DNA of 64,000 bases. Origin: Psychroserpens luteus (GTDB lineage: Bacteria > Bacteroidota > Bacteroidia > Flavobacteriales > Flavobacteriaceae). The position numbers were made by a program, and so were the translations under genes. The notes under the pieces are model-generated. The model was not told the origin of the DNA, did no database searches, and saw only the letters and a program-made list of their open reading frames with translations. The stretch's first letter is position 1, and every line of letters starts with the position of its first letter. The stretch covers positions 558,001 to 622,000 of the forward strand of contig NZ_JADILU010000002.1 in assembly GCF_015319355.1 (NCBI RefSeq), given 5' to 3'. Of the stretch, positions 1 to 9,373 are shown piece by piece.

Positions 1-348
1 AAGTGTGTTTCCTTTTTTAGGTAAGTTGACTTCCGAAGAAATATCAACAAATGCATTATTTCTGTAAGCGAAAATAGCATCTTCCTGATGCATTCCGCCT
101 CCAAAAAAGACTTCATCAATATTATCGTTATCAATATCTATTAATGCTGAAGGTGCAATTGGTAATGATTTATCTCCATTATATTGATGCTTAAAATCGA
201 GAGCAATTTCTTCGAATAAAGGAATTTTATTATCATCTATTGTGATATCATATTTATCGGAAACTGAATCTCTCCAGAAAAAACCAAGAACTAGCACAAC
301 TAGTAAAAGGATTAATATCCCTATGAATTTTAGAGTTTTTTTAAGCAT
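1..348 (-). CDS. FG-GAP/VCBS repeat membrane-anchored protein (3' end outside window)
   Basis: The reading frame opens at an ATG on the minus strand and runs off the left edge of the window, so only the first 116 codons are visible. Residues 1-28 form a lysine-led hydrophobic anchor (MLKKTLKF then a run of I/L/V), followed by a soluble exported region. The segment IDIDNDNIDEVFFGG near residues 78-92 is the calcium-binding-like D-x-D-x-D motif of FG-GAP/VCBS beta-propeller blades. Such proteins in Flavobacteriaceae are surface or periplasmic propellers of unknown ligand. The start overlaps the 3' end of the upstream membrane protein gene by 8 bases, which suggests translational coupling in one operon. 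Confidence 0.75.
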   Translation of the reverse strand, partial: MLKKTLKFIGILILLLVVLVLGFFWRDSVSDKYDITIDDNKIPLFEEIALDFKHQYNGDKSLPIAPSALIDIDNDNIDEVFFGGGMHQEDAIFAYRNNAFVDISSEVNLPKKGNTL

Positions 349-1006
349 TTTGATGATTTTTAGTGTATTTATTAAGTTGATATAGTGATAGTGTGAATAA
401 AATAAAATGGGTGACGTTCATTAAAATGGGCAGCATGTGTTTTCCTATAGAAGGCATTAGTTTCCCTAAAACGACTAATAAAATGAGAATAACAATTGGG
501 TTGAAAATTGCCATCCATTTTTTGTAGTATGTGCCTCCTTTTAAAATAGTGATAGCAAATACAACAGATAGTGATGCAATAATAATACGAAGTGCTTTTA
601 CCAATATTTCCATATGGTTTGTGTAATGTGCTAATAGATTTTGGTAAGTTGTTGCATCTATGGTGTCTTTTAAATGAACAATAGCACCAATGGAAGCACG
701 AGAACCAATCCAAACACCACCAACTGCAAAAGCAATAAAACCTATGGCCAAAACCAATCTTGCTAATGTTTCATTACCCGATTTTAGCATTCTATATATA
801 TGTATATAGCCAGCAAAATAAAAAGGTAATCCAATAACTGCCAAGAAATGTCCTATTGTAAGATTTTCTAAGGGTACATATTTAAAAAACTCATAATCTG
901 CAGAATGCTCTAAAATTAAGCTGGAATAGTGTAAAAAGTATTCACCTAGTCCGACAAGAATAGAAGCGACAAGACCTATATAACCTAAAATTTTGGTTAG
1001 TTTCAT
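341..1006 (-). CDS. Polytopic membrane protein of unknown function
   Basis: The 221-residue product has about six hydrophobic segments (roughly residues 7-25, 50-70, 82-105, 135-155, 165-185 and 195-213) and no soluble domain, so it sits in the inner membrane. I do not recognise the family; the many small and aromatic residues inside the helices resemble small uncharacterised flavobacterial membrane proteins rather than a transporter with known motifs. The ATG start is followed by a charged MKLTK stretch typical of an N-terminal membrane helix. Its stop codon overlaps the start of the FG-GAP gene, so the two are probably co-transcribed. Function cannot be inferred. Confidence 0.7.
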   Translation of the reverse strand: MKLTKILGYIGLVASILVGLGEYFLHYSSLILEHSADYEFFKYVPLENLTIGHFLAVIGLPFYFAGYIHIYRMLKSGNETLARLVLAIGFIAFAVGGVWIGSRASIGAIVHLKDTIDATTYQNLLAHYTNHMEILVKALRIIIASLSVVFAITILKGGTYYKKWMAIFNPIVILILLVVLGKLMPSIGKHMLPILMNVTHFILFTLSLYQLNKYTKNHQNA

Positions 1007-1084
1007 TTAGTTGTTAATTGGTTGGTTTTGTGTTTGTCGAGACATGTTAAAGTTCCTTTCAAAATATAAAAGCGGATGTTAAAT

Positions 1085-1225
1085 GTTTAGTTTCTTTATT
1101 TTATTCTTCACTAATGTTTCTCTACTCAGTTAATGGCATCGAGGGACGAGATTCATGAATTGTTTTTTAATAAAATGAGTGATAATTAATGAGCGACGTT
1201 AGGAGTGAAGGGTAATGTGTGGAAT
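1085..1225. repeat. Dispersed intergenic repeat R2, copy A (degenerate)
   Basis: This stretch resembles parts of the repeats at 2839-3240, 5520-5920 and 8811-9157. Shared landmarks in order are AGTTTCTTTATTTTNTTCTT, GTTTCTCTAC, a block ending in GAGATTCATGAA, and the word GTAATGTGTG close to the right end. It is the shortest and most diverged copy and lacks the terminal TAATCACT hairpin. It sits in the gap before pfkB. Confidence 0.5.
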
Positions 1226-1370
1226 CGTTTAAATTTTAAGTGATTGTCTAAATATATTTAGCATTTTCAAGGTTCATCCTTTTTAATTGATATTCATCAT
1301 AGTTTATTATTATTTAGTTATTTAGCTTTGGTTTTTTGAAGAAAATACAATTCATAAAATTTAGCATATA

Positions 1371-1528
1371 TATTTTTGTTTGTATAATTAATACCTAGTT
1401 TAGAGTATTCTATAGCCACAAATTGGGAACTTGATTTTACGGGACAATCCTTTTTTGAATTTGAAGATTATAAAACATTAGGAAACAGTTTTTTTTACGA
1501 TTACGATGGAGTTTTTAAAACAACAGCT
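1371..1528 (+). other. Gap before pfkB: possible -7 box and an in-frame coding-like stretch
   Basis: TATTTTTG at 1371-1378 fits the Bacteroidota -7 consensus TAnnTTTG. From 1388 to 1528 the frame of pfkB stays open upstream of its ATG for 47 codons, with protein-like composition (for example NWELDFTG and FFEFEDYKTLG) but no ATG. This could be the 3' remains of another gene that now reads into pfkB, or chance. The rest of 1007-1528, apart from repeat copy A, shows nothing recognisable. Confidence 0.3.
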
Positions 1529-2455
1529 ATGAAAATAATCACATTAACATTAAATCCAGCTTTAGACAAAAATGCGAAGGTAGATGGTTTAATTCCTGCA
1601 AGTAAGATGAGATGCCATTCTATTCAATACCAATCAGGTGGTGGTGGAATTAACGTTTCAAGAATACTAAAACGACTTGAGGTAGATAGTAATTGTGTAT
1701 TTCCATCAGGAGGAGACACAGGAATTCATCTAACAAGATTACTTAAAGAAGAAGGAGTTCAAACTAATCCCATTTCTATAAAAGATTGGACTCGTGAAAA
1801 TTTAGCTATTGTTGATACTAATACCAATTTACAATATCGCTTTGGAATGCCTGGAAATGAGTTAAGTGAAGAAGAATTAATAGCTATAAAAAAGACATTA
1901 GCTAAATACGTACAAAAAGACGATTTTTTAGTATTAAGTGGAAGTTTAGCAAAGAACTTACCGCAAAATTTCTATTCAAAATTAATTGAAGAGTTTTCTA
2001 ACAAACAACCCAAAATAGTTGTCGATACATCTGGAATTTCGCTGATAAAAACCTTAGAGCAATCGGTTTATTTAATAAAACCAAATCAACGAGAGCTAGC
2101 TCAGCTTGCAGGAAAAGAGTTTCTGTCTAATATTGAACAAGAAGAATTTGCTAAAGAACTAGTTGAAAAAGGAAAAGCAAAATATGTTGTGGTTTCCCTA
2201 GGAGCTAAAGGAGCATTTTTAGCGTGCAAAGAAGGCGTGTTTTATCAGTCTACACCGTCTGTTCAGGTAAAAAGCACGATTGGTGCTGGTGACAGTATGG
2301 TTGGTGGTCTTATATATGGAGTTCAAAAAGAGTACGCTCCAAAAGACATCCTTAAAATGGGTGTAGCTTGTGGTGTGGCAACAACCATGAGTGAAGGAAC
2401 TCAATTAGCAAGCACTAAAAACATAGACAAAGTATTACAACTAATATCTGTTTAA
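1529..2455 (+). CDS. pfkB: 6-phosphofructokinase II, PfkB family
   Basis: The 308-residue protein belongs to the ribokinase/PfkB superfamily and closely resembles E. coli Pfk-2 in length and motifs. The opening TLTLNPALD, the substrate/nucleotide motif GGGGINVSR at residues 37-45, KDWTREN near 85-91, QYRFGMPG near 102-109 and KPNQREL at 184-190 all match the family. The C-terminal signature GAGDS at 252-256 supplies the catalytic base Asp255. The enzyme phosphorylates fructose 6-phosphate with ATP in glycolysis; the closest alternatives are fructose 1-phosphate or tagatose 6-phosphate kinase. The ATG was chosen because MKIITLTLNP aligns with the usual family start. The gene is monocistronic as far as can be seen. 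Confidence 0.88.
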   Translation: MKIITLTLNPALDKNAKVDGLIPASKMRCHSIQYQSGGGGINVSRILKRLEVDSNCVFPSGGDTGIHLTRLLKEEGVQTNPISIKDWTRENLAIVDTNTNLQYRFGMPGNELSEEELIAIKKTLAKYVQKDDFLVLSGSLAKNLPQNFYSKLIEEFSNKQPKIVVDTSGISLIKTLEQSVYLIKPNQRELAQLAGKEFLSNIEQEEFAKELVEKGKAKYVVVSLGAKGAFLACKEGVFYQSTPSVQVKSTIGAGDSMVGGLIYGVQKEYAPKDILKMGVACGVATTMSEGTQLASTKNIDKVLQLISV

Positions 2456-2709
2456 ATTATCTAATAAGATGAGCTGTTTTAGTTGATAAATATCATAGCA
2501 ATCAAATCTTATGTTTTATATACTTATTGGTAATTTATTTTTACTGATTCCCTGTAAATCAGGAGTTATTACGCTGATTAATATTCATATTATTCAAGTC
2601 TAGATTTAGTTACAAGCTTTTTTTTGATTGGGATTTATTTCTTCATCAAATATTTCTGTAATTTTTTTTTCTACAGTGTTTTTATAATAATCTATATCAT
2701 TCACTAATT
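2456..2709. other. Intergenic stretch with a possible gene scrap
   Basis: No complete gene is visible. On the minus strand 2606-2704 reads as 32 codons with protein-like composition (contains EKKITEIFDEEINPNQ) from a GTG to a TAA, preceded by an in-frame stop. It may be the remnant of a lost gene. The rest is A/T-rich with homopolymer runs. Confidence 0.2.
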
Positions 2710-2717
2710 AATCTTTC

Positions 2718-2838
2718 CACAATTAGCTTGTACATAACCACTTTAGATATAAAACACTTAGGTGCTGTTATATCTGCGATGATGTCAAATACCGCTAAAA
2801 AGCGCTATTGGGCTAATTGTTATAAAATGTACTATAAT
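2718..2838. repeat. Dispersed repeat R1, copy 1 (hairpin-bearing)
   Basis: 2782-2838 matches 11721-11777 at 53 of 57 positions by eye. The block holds an imperfect hairpin, AATACCGCT / AGCGCTATT with an AAAA loop and one C-C mismatch. The preceding sequence (CTTGTACATAA then AGATATAAAACAC at about 2726-2757, and ATATCTGCGA at about 2770-2780) also recurs at 11460-11640. The repeat runs directly into R2. Confidence 0.7.
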
Positions 2839-3240
2839 GTCATTGCGTTATGTAACTTGAGCTTTATTCACATGATTTCTATTTTAAATTTTTGAGTTCA
2901 TGAATCTTCGTACCTCGATGTGGTAAAAAGCGAAAGTTGTTACTCCAGTTTCTTTATTTTTTTCTTGACCAAAGTTTCTCTACGATGTTATGAAATCGAG
3001 CTTTTCGCGAGATTCATGAACTCCTTTAAAAAAGCAATATAAATCTTGTGAATAAACACGCTTTTCACGAAACGACGATAGGAGAGTAGTGGCAACCGAA
3101 TTTATGAGGTTCACGATTTACGATTTAATAAATTAAGCTTATATGAGTAATGTGTGTGGAATGGGTGACATAAAAATATTTTTATTATATTTACGTAATC
3201 ACTTCATTTTTAGTGATTAACTCTCCCTTTTAGCGAAAAT
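2833..3240. repeat. Dispersed intergenic repeat R2, copy B
   Basis: This is the longest copy. The best conserved part, about 3106-3240, matches 9024-9157: GAGGTTCACGATTT, AATAAATTAAGCTT, ATGAGTAATGTGTGTG, then a perfect hairpin TAATCACT / AGTGATTA at 3196-3219 followed by ACTCTCCCTTTTA. The left end TATAATGTCATTGCGTT is also shared with copy D. It lies 176 bases upstream of the 687-residue gene. No transposase or open frame is present, so it would be a non-autonomous element or a structured regulatory repeat. Confidence 0.7.
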
Positions 3241-3415
3241 AATAACGTATACTTATATGAACTAACTTTTTTAAGTATGATTAAAAAATGATTGCTAACT
3301 TTAGATTTATTTCTATTTAAGAATTTGATGTATTCTAGTCCGTTTATCTCACCTTTAATCATAGTTAAAAATATGAATTGAGATTTATTATTTTTTTAAA
3401 CTAAGACTAAATGTT

Positions 3416-5479
3416 ATGGATATTATCGTTCAAAATAATGGAGTTATTTATTCAGGAGAAAACATTGAGGAGATTAATAAAATTTTCTCTGTAGCGTCTG
3501 TAAGGCCCTATTTTATTGAAATACCAGTAACGTTTGTGGGTGTTGAAAGTGGACCGAAACTATTAAATAATATCTCTATTGAAAAAATAATTATCAATTC
3601 TGAAGAGTTTCTAACAATTTCTAACCCTAGTTTTCACTCCTATAAAGTAAAGGATAATAAATTAACAATTTGTGATGCTAATCTAGGCGATTCAATCATA
3701 CTTAAGGATGAAAATTTAAATAATAGCAATACAACAATTGTTTTTAAAGTTTTATTTGATGATTTTGAAGGTTTCTATGAGAATTTACAACACATTAATG
3801 AGCCAATTTCTATAGCACTAAACCTTGTTTTTGATTTTCAAGATGCACAAGGTTTAACAATGCGCTATTCAGGAACCATAGAAAATTTCAGAAAAGGAAC
3901 TATATCAAAGCCTACAATTGAAAGAACAAAGAGTATCGTCTTAACCCAAATCAATCTTATAGGATTATTTTTATTTATTGCCGCATTATCTCTTTGGAAT
4001 TATGGCTGGAATAGAGAAATACATCAGCAAAAAACCGAATTTTTTTCTCACGAGTTTTTTACAGCTACCATTGGTGTTTTAGCCACATTTTTGGGATTGT
4101 CCTTTAAAAAAATAAAATCGCTTTTTGCAGTGTTTACAGGGACATTAGCCTTTTTTAAGTTTCCGGAACTTCATTTGTCTTTAGAACAATTTAGAGGTTT
4201 TTCAAATAAACAGTGGTCAATGATGTTAATCGCACTTGTTGGAGTTTCTAGCTATTTTATTTATGAGAATTGGTCGTTTAAAATGGTTTCCTTAGAAGGT
4301 GATTACAAATTATATGATACTGTAACTAAAAGTATAGTAACAAATGATAGGATTTACTATTCAAATATATTGGAAGATAGGTTTCGCATTATAAATAATA
4401 ATTCAGAACCTTATGAAGGTCATATGCATATAGGAAGGATCAAGGCACAAAGTATATTTAAAAAACCTGAAGTTCTATATGACTCATTAACAGTAATTCT
4501 TGGTTCTAATAAGCAATCAAAACAAGAGTATAAAACTACAAATGTTGCATATAAATTAATAAAAAATGAGACACTTAGCAAAGAGAACATTTCTATAGAT
4601 AAGTTATTAACGACGTGTCCAACAAAGCTTAATAATTACATGGTTGAGTATTTTCCGAATATTAGTCTTGGTAAATCTGTAGAGACGGTTTTAATCAAGG
4701 ATTATATTAATATTAGCACCGCAGACTTGGAAGAGCTCAAAAAAATTTTCACTAACGAAGAATTTAAAAAAATACCTCCTGGACGTAATAAATATAAAGT
4801 CTTATATGAAAATCGGAGTAGCCTAATTAGTAAGTTTGTATATAACTTAGAAAATAAATTTTCCTCAAAACATAAAATTGAAACCCATACTCTTATTAGC
4901 GTTACTAAGAGTTGGTTTAGTGAAATACAAGGAGATAAAGCTAAGGCCATAGAACGTCAAATACTTCTAACAGGAATATGGGAATACGTCTTAAATAATT
5001 TAGAATTGGGTGCTTTTCAAATAGCTGATATCGCATCGGTTAGCGATTTAGCTTATAGTGTTTACGAACGTCATACAGATTGGCTTGTTGCACGAATGAG
5101 TGTTAATTTTTTACTAACATTTCAAAAAAATCTTCCAAATTCACAATCAAAAATACCGTTAGAGAAGATCAAAAATGATTTTATAACGCTTAGTGAAGAT
5201 AAATTTAATGTGATTGATTTGATATTTATCTCGGCAAAAAATGATGTGATAAACAACAACATTCTTAGTAATTATATTGTTGAAAATTTACGCAAAATTA
5301 ATCTCTATAATTCTGACACAGAAATGTACACAGCCATTTTAAAAATCAATGAAAGTAATGAACGTCATAAGTTAGACTATCTACACACAGATCCCCTTAC
5401 TATCAAACAAATCAATTCCTTTTGCCAACAGAAATCAATCAAGGATCTGTATAATAATCTAAATAAAAAAAAAGTTTAA
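3416..5479 (+). CDS. Unknown 687-residue membrane protein
   Basis: I do not recognise the family. Residues 1-170 are soluble and beta-rich, with no signal peptide. Hydrophobic segments lie at about 175-196, 212-230, 234-250 and 267-285, forming a central membrane block of three or four helices. The C-terminal 400 residues are soluble, rich in Asn, Lys, Ile and Leu, and probably mostly helical. No catalytic motif is visible. The ATG is preceded by an A/T-rich region and no other in-frame start fits better. It stands alone between two R2 repeat copies, a setting common for recently acquired genes. A two-sided membrane sensor or a phage-conflict protein are possible readings, neither supported by a motif. 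Confidence 0.6.
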   Translation: MDIIVQNNGVIYSGENIEEINKIFSVASVRPYFIEIPVTFVGVESGPKLLNNISIEKIIINSEEFLTISNPSFHSYKVKDNKLTICDANLGDSIILKDENLNNSNTTIVFKVLFDDFEGFYENLQHINEPISIALNLVFDFQDAQGLTMRYSGTIENFRKGTISKPTIERTKSIVLTQINLIGLFLFIAALSLWNYGWNREIHQQKTEFFSHEFFTATIGVLATFLGLSFKKIKSLFAVFTGTLAFFKFPELHLSLEQFRGFSNKQWSMMLIALVGVSSYFIYENWSFKMVSLEGDYKLYDTVTKSIVTNDRIYYSNILEDRFRIINNNSEPYEGHMHIGRIKAQSIFKKPEVLYDSLTVILGSNKQSKQEYKTTNVAYKLIKNETLSKENISIDKLLTTCPTKLNNYMVEYFPNISLGKSVETVLIKDYINISTADLEELKKIFTNEEFKKIPPGRNKYKVLYENRSSLISKFVYNLENKFSSKHKIETHTLISVTKSWFSEIQGDKAKAIERQILLTGIWEYVLNNLELGAFQIADIASVSDLAYSVYERHTDWLVARMSVNFLLTFQKNLPNSQSKIPLEKIKNDFITLSEDKFNVIDLIFISAKNDVINNNILSNYIVENLRKINLYNSDTEMYTAILKINESNERHKLDYLHTDPLTIKQINSFCQQKSIKDLYNNLNKKKV

Positions 5480-5519
5480 ATAAGAGTGAGAATATAATAA
5501 GTACTTAGAATTTTACTTT

Positions 5520-5920
5520 ACTCACGTGTTTAATTATTTCATAAATTTTAATGGCGTTGGTGAATCTCCTAAAGTCGATTTGGGTAATAGCTAAAGTTGG
5601 TACTAAAGTTTCTTCAAAAAATTTATTCTAAAAAGTTTCTTCTATAATGTTAATGACATCGACGAAGGAGATGCATGAATAACTTAAAAAACAATAGACT
5701 AGTAATGAATAAACACGTTTGCGGTTCACGAGCACCTATTTATTAAAATACTGTGTGCGAGTAAACACTTTTTACGTAATCGAGGTACGAAGCTTCATGA
5801 ATTCCTATTTAATGAAATAGAAATGAAATGAGTAAACGACGTAGAAAGGAAGCGAAAACGAAGCTTCACGATTTCATTATGCAATTAAATTTTATAAGAA
5901 AATGTGTGTGAAATAGAATA
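5520..5920. repeat. Dispersed intergenic repeat R2, copy C (diverged)
   Basis: Landmarks shared with the other copies are AAAGTTTCTTC, ATGTTAATGACATCGA, GATGCATGAATAA, GAATAAACACG, GCTTCACGATTTC and AATGTGTGTGAAAT, in the same order. Part of it looks internally duplicated: the CGAAGCTTCA / ATGAATTCC motif occurs twice between 5780 and 5880. The terminal TAATCACT hairpin is missing. It fills most of the gap between the 687-residue gene and the S9 peptidase. Confidence 0.5.
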
Positions 5921-5982
5921 GGTTGTTGATTACTTGTCATATGTTTCTAGCAATAAGAGTTTTAACTCATTTTAAATAAAGC

Positions 5983-5990
5983 TATATTTG
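5983..5990 (+). promoter_or_regulatory. Candidate -7 box for the S9 peptidase gene
   Basis: TATATTTG matches the Bacteroidota TAnnTTTG consensus and lies 25 bases before the ATG, which would give a short leader. No clear -33 TTG was found at the usual spacing. Confidence 0.4.
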
Positions 5991-6015
5991 GATAGAATTC
6001 ATCTAACCATCAATT

Positions 6016-8754
6016 ATGAAAACCCTCTTAAATTACCGCATTTTTATTTCCGTTGTTATCATTCTTCTTAGTAGTCAGTTTAGTTTTGGCCAATCGCAAA
6101 AACCGCTTTCTTTAGAGGATTACGCACAATGGAACAGCATTAGACAAACAAGTATTTCACCCAATGGAAATTTCATGACCTATGCGTATGAACCAAATGA
6201 AGGTGATGCGACATTACACATTCGCAATATTAATGGCGATACGCTTCGGACAGTACTAAATGGGAAACGTGTTTCTTTTTCTGAGGATAGTAAATGGTTA
6301 GGATATTTAGTTGATCCAGCAAAAGAAGTCGCTGATAAGCTCAAGAAATCTAAAAAGCCAGTCTTAAGTGATCTACAAATTCTAAATGTTGAAACTAATG
6401 ACATTTCCGAAGTAACAAGCGTTAGAGCATTCAGTTTTTCAAAAACGTCCCAGTTTATTGCTATTCATAAAAATCGGACTGATAAAAAGGCAGATCATAA
6501 AGGAAGTGATTTGTTGCTTAAGGATTTGCAAGGTGATAAAACACTCAATATTGGTAACGTTTCAAGCTACGCGTTTAATAAAGAAGGCACCCTGTTTTCC
6601 TATATAGTTGATGCAGATGGAGACAATGGTAATGGTTTGTACGTTATTGATTTAAGTAACTTACGAACATGGCCATTGCACACAGGACCTTTTACGTATT
6701 CTCAAATGACTTGGAATAAAGAAAACAATCAAATTGCTGTGCTATTTGGTGCAAAAGAAGATGATCATATGGAACGTGACAATACAATGTATTGGACGTC
6801 TAATCTGGTTCCTGGAATGACAACAGTTGGATTGCAATCCACGTATGCACCAGAAGATGATGCTAAATTTCCTAAAAACATGGTCATTAGTGAGTATAGT
6901 AACTTAACATGGAACGCAACTGGTACAAAACTATTTCATGGTGTTAAAGAGCAGCAAACCAAACTAAAAGAAGAAGATTCTCTAAAAGCTAATGTAGATG
7001 TTTGGCACTGGAAAGATGAACGCATACAATCTCATCAAATGGTTCAAGCTAAGCGTGATCGTAAGGCTACGTTTGCTTCCGTCTTGAATCTTGGAAACAA
7101 AGGATTTATGCAATTGGAAAATGAAGATATGCCTTCAGTAGAAATTAGTGAAAAGAATGATTGGGCTGTTGGAAGTGTAGATACCTTATATCGCAAAAAT
7201 GTTAACCTTCCTGGAGGTTATGAAGATTTGTACAGTATCAATACAAACACAGGAGCTAAGACCTTAATAGCAGAACGGGTTTATAGAAATATGGGCATGT
7301 CTCCAGACGGTAATTGGGAATTGTTCTCTAGAGATGGTGTTGTTATGGCTTATAATTTTATGACTGGAAAATTGACGAATCTAACAGACAGAACAGGAAT
7401 CAGTTTTATAGATGAAGATGATGACAAACCTGTAGAAAAACGTACTTATGGTGTCGCTGGATGGTCTAAAGATGGAGACACATTGATCTTTAATCACAAA
7501 TATGATTTATGGACTATTGGTCTAAACTCTGATGTTTCAGCAAATCTAACTCAAGGTATTGGAAATAAAGGAAGCATACGTTTTAGGTTAGTGCAATTAG
7601 ATCCTGAAGCTAAGACCTTTGATTTAACAAAACCGTTATTGCTTTACGCGTATGGAGATAAAACAAAAAAGTCAGGCTACTATGACGTTATGGTAGGTGA
7701 AAAGCCAAGGGTATTGCTTTATGAAGATAAAATGATTGGCAGAGCAACCAAAGCAAAGCACGCAAACAAAATTATGTATACCCAACAAACTTTTGTTGAC
7801 TTCCCAGATTATTGGGTATCAGATTTGACCTTTTCAAAAGCTAAAAAAATTACAAATGCCAATCCGCAGCAATCCGATTATAGATGGGGAAAAAGAGTAT
7901 TAGTAGATTATACAGATGAGCGAGGACATGAGTTGCAAGCAACGTTAGCCTTACCTGCAGATTATGATTCTAAGAAGACCTATCCGATGATTGTGTACTT
8001 CTATGAGAAAATGTCTCAGCGACACCACTTATATTCAATGCCAACCTATGATGATAGACCACACATGTCTACCTATGCAAGTAATGGCTATTTGGTATTA
8101 ATGCCAGACATCGTTTATGATGTAGGTTTACCAGGATCGTCAGCTTTAGATGATGTGACGAGTGCAGTTAAAGAAGTGATTAAACAAGGTTATGCTGATC
8201 CAGCTAGAATTGGCATACAAGGACATAGTTGGGGAGGTTACGAATCTTCTTTTATCGTGACACAAACAGATATGTTTGCTGCTGTAGTTACTGGTGCACC
8301 ATTAACCAATTTGATCAGTATGTACAATACCAATTACAGTCGCGCAGGTTTTTCAAATGGTCCACTTCTAGAATGGTCACAAGGACGAATGGGAGTAAGT
8401 CCATGGGAAAACATGGAACTCTATCGCAGTCAATCGCCTTTGCATCATGCAGCGAAGATTACAACACCTTTTCTTATTCTTCATGGTACTAGCGATGGCG
8501 CAGTAGATTGGAATCAAGGATTAGAGTATTATTCGGCAGCAAGACGATTGGGTAAAGAAGTGATTCTATTGTCTTACCCAGGAGAACCACATCATTTAAA
8601 GGTTGAGGCTAACCAAAAGGATTTTCAAATTCGTATGAAGCAGTATTTTGATTATTATCTCAAAGGTGATGTTGCACCAGTTTGGATAACAGAAGGCATA
8701 CCGCATTTGAGTAAAAATCGTTTAGGACCTGAGGCATTGGAGACTGGGAATTAG
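6016..8754 (+). CDS. Secreted S9 family (prolyl oligopeptidase-type) serine peptidase
   Basis: The 912-residue protein begins with a Sec signal peptide (charged MKTLLNYR, hydrophobic core, likely cleavage after SFGQ near residue 26). Residues up to about 620 form a WD40-like/beta-propeller region with repeated Asp- and Gly-rich blades. The C-terminal alpha/beta-hydrolase domain carries the nucleophile motif GHSWGG with Ser738, the acid in HGTSDG (Asp827) and the His in PGEPHH (His859 or His860). These peptidases cleave short peptides in the periplasm or outside the cell, often after proline. The catalytic set is complete. The gene appears monocistronic, with a candidate promoter just upstream. 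Confidence 0.92.
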   Translation: MKTLLNYRIFISVVIILLSSQFSFGQSQKPLSLEDYAQWNSIRQTSISPNGNFMTYAYEPNEGDATLHIRNINGDTLRTVLNGKRVSFSEDSKWLGYLVDPAKEVADKLKKSKKPVLSDLQILNVETNDISEVTSVRAFSFSKTSQFIAIHKNRTDKKADHKGSDLLLKDLQGDKTLNIGNVSSYAFNKEGTLFSYIVDADGDNGNGLYVIDLSNLRTWPLHTGPFTYSQMTWNKENNQIAVLFGAKEDDHMERDNTMYWTSNLVPGMTTVGLQSTYAPEDDAKFPKNMVISEYSNLTWNATGTKLFHGVKEQQTKLKEEDSLKANVDVWHWKDERIQSHQMVQAKRDRKATFASVLNLGNKGFMQLENEDMPSVEISEKNDWAVGSVDTLYRKNVNLPGGYEDLYSINTNTGAKTLIAERVYRNMGMSPDGNWELFSRDGVVMAYNFMTGKLTNLTDRTGISFIDEDDDKPVEKRTYGVAGWSKDGDTLIFNHKYDLWTIGLNSDVSANLTQGIGNKGSIRFRLVQLDPEAKTFDLTKPLLLYAYGDKTKKSGYYDVMVGEKPRVLLYEDKMIGRATKAKHANKIMYTQQTFVDFPDYWVSDLTFSKAKKITNANPQQSDYRWGKRVLVDYTDERGHELQATLALPADYDSKKTYPMIVYFYEKMSQRHHLYSMPTYDDRPHMSTYASNGYLVLMPDIVYDVGLPGSSALDDVTSAVKEVIKQGYADPARIGIQGHSWGGYESSFIVTQTDMFAAVVTGAPLTNLISMYNTNYSRAGFSNGPLLEWSQGRMGVSPWENMELYRSQSPLHHAAKITTPFLILHGTSDGAVDWNQGLEYYSAARRLGKEVILLSYPGEPHHLKVEANQKDFQIRMKQYFDYYLKGDVAPVWITEGIPHLSKNRLGPEALETGN

Positions 8755-8810
8755 AATTGTAGATTATTAAAGAATTGATGGAGTATCAACTTTTAAAATA
8801 CATTTTTGTA

Positions 8811-9157
8811 TTATAATGTTATTGCGTTTTGCCTGCACTGAGCGTAGTTTAATACACCATTTTCTTTTTTTTTCTTGACAACTGTTTCTTCTGAAATGTA
8901 AATAGCATCAAACTTTTGTGAGATTCATGAAAACTTGTGAATAAGCACTCTTTTTATGAAGGGACGCAAGTCATACGAAGCTTTAGCGAAGTAGGATAGG
9001 AGCGTAGTGGAAACCGAACTTGCGAGGTTCACGATTTCCGAATTAATAAATTAAGCTTCTATGAGTAATGTGTGTGAAATGATATATTCAAAATATTTTT
9101 TGTATATTTAGGTAATCACTTCATTATTAGTGATTAAACTCTCCCTTTTAAGAAATT
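8811..9157. repeat. Dispersed intergenic repeat R2, copy D
   Basis: It matches copy B over most of its length: TATAATGTTATTGCGTT at the left end, TTTCTTGAC, GAGATTCATGAA, CTTGTGAATAA, then the conserved right end with GAGGTTCACGATTT, AATAAATTAAGCTT, ATGAGTAATGTGTGTG and the perfect hairpin TAATCACT / AGTGATTA at 9113-9136, followed by ACTCTCCCTTTTA. It ends 217 bases before the next gene. The remaining gap up to 9373 shows nothing clear. Confidence 0.7.
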
Positions 9158-9373
9158 ACAATAGCAAACTTTATGAATTACCCATTATTGGGTATGTTCT
9201 ACATTCGTTATAAATTTAAAAAATTCAATGTTGAGTCATTAAGAATAGATTTAAGCAAGATAAACAATATTACAGACGCATAACTATAGCAATTAATAGG
9301 GATTTATAAATTTGGTTGAAACTAATAAACGAGCAAATTATAAATGAATTTTTATCCAATATTTTAATTATAT

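Noticed and set aside
2606-2704. Minus-strand scrap of 32 codons starting at GTG
   Set aside because: Protein-like composition but too short, with homopolymers and no match; kept only as a note in the intergenic entry.
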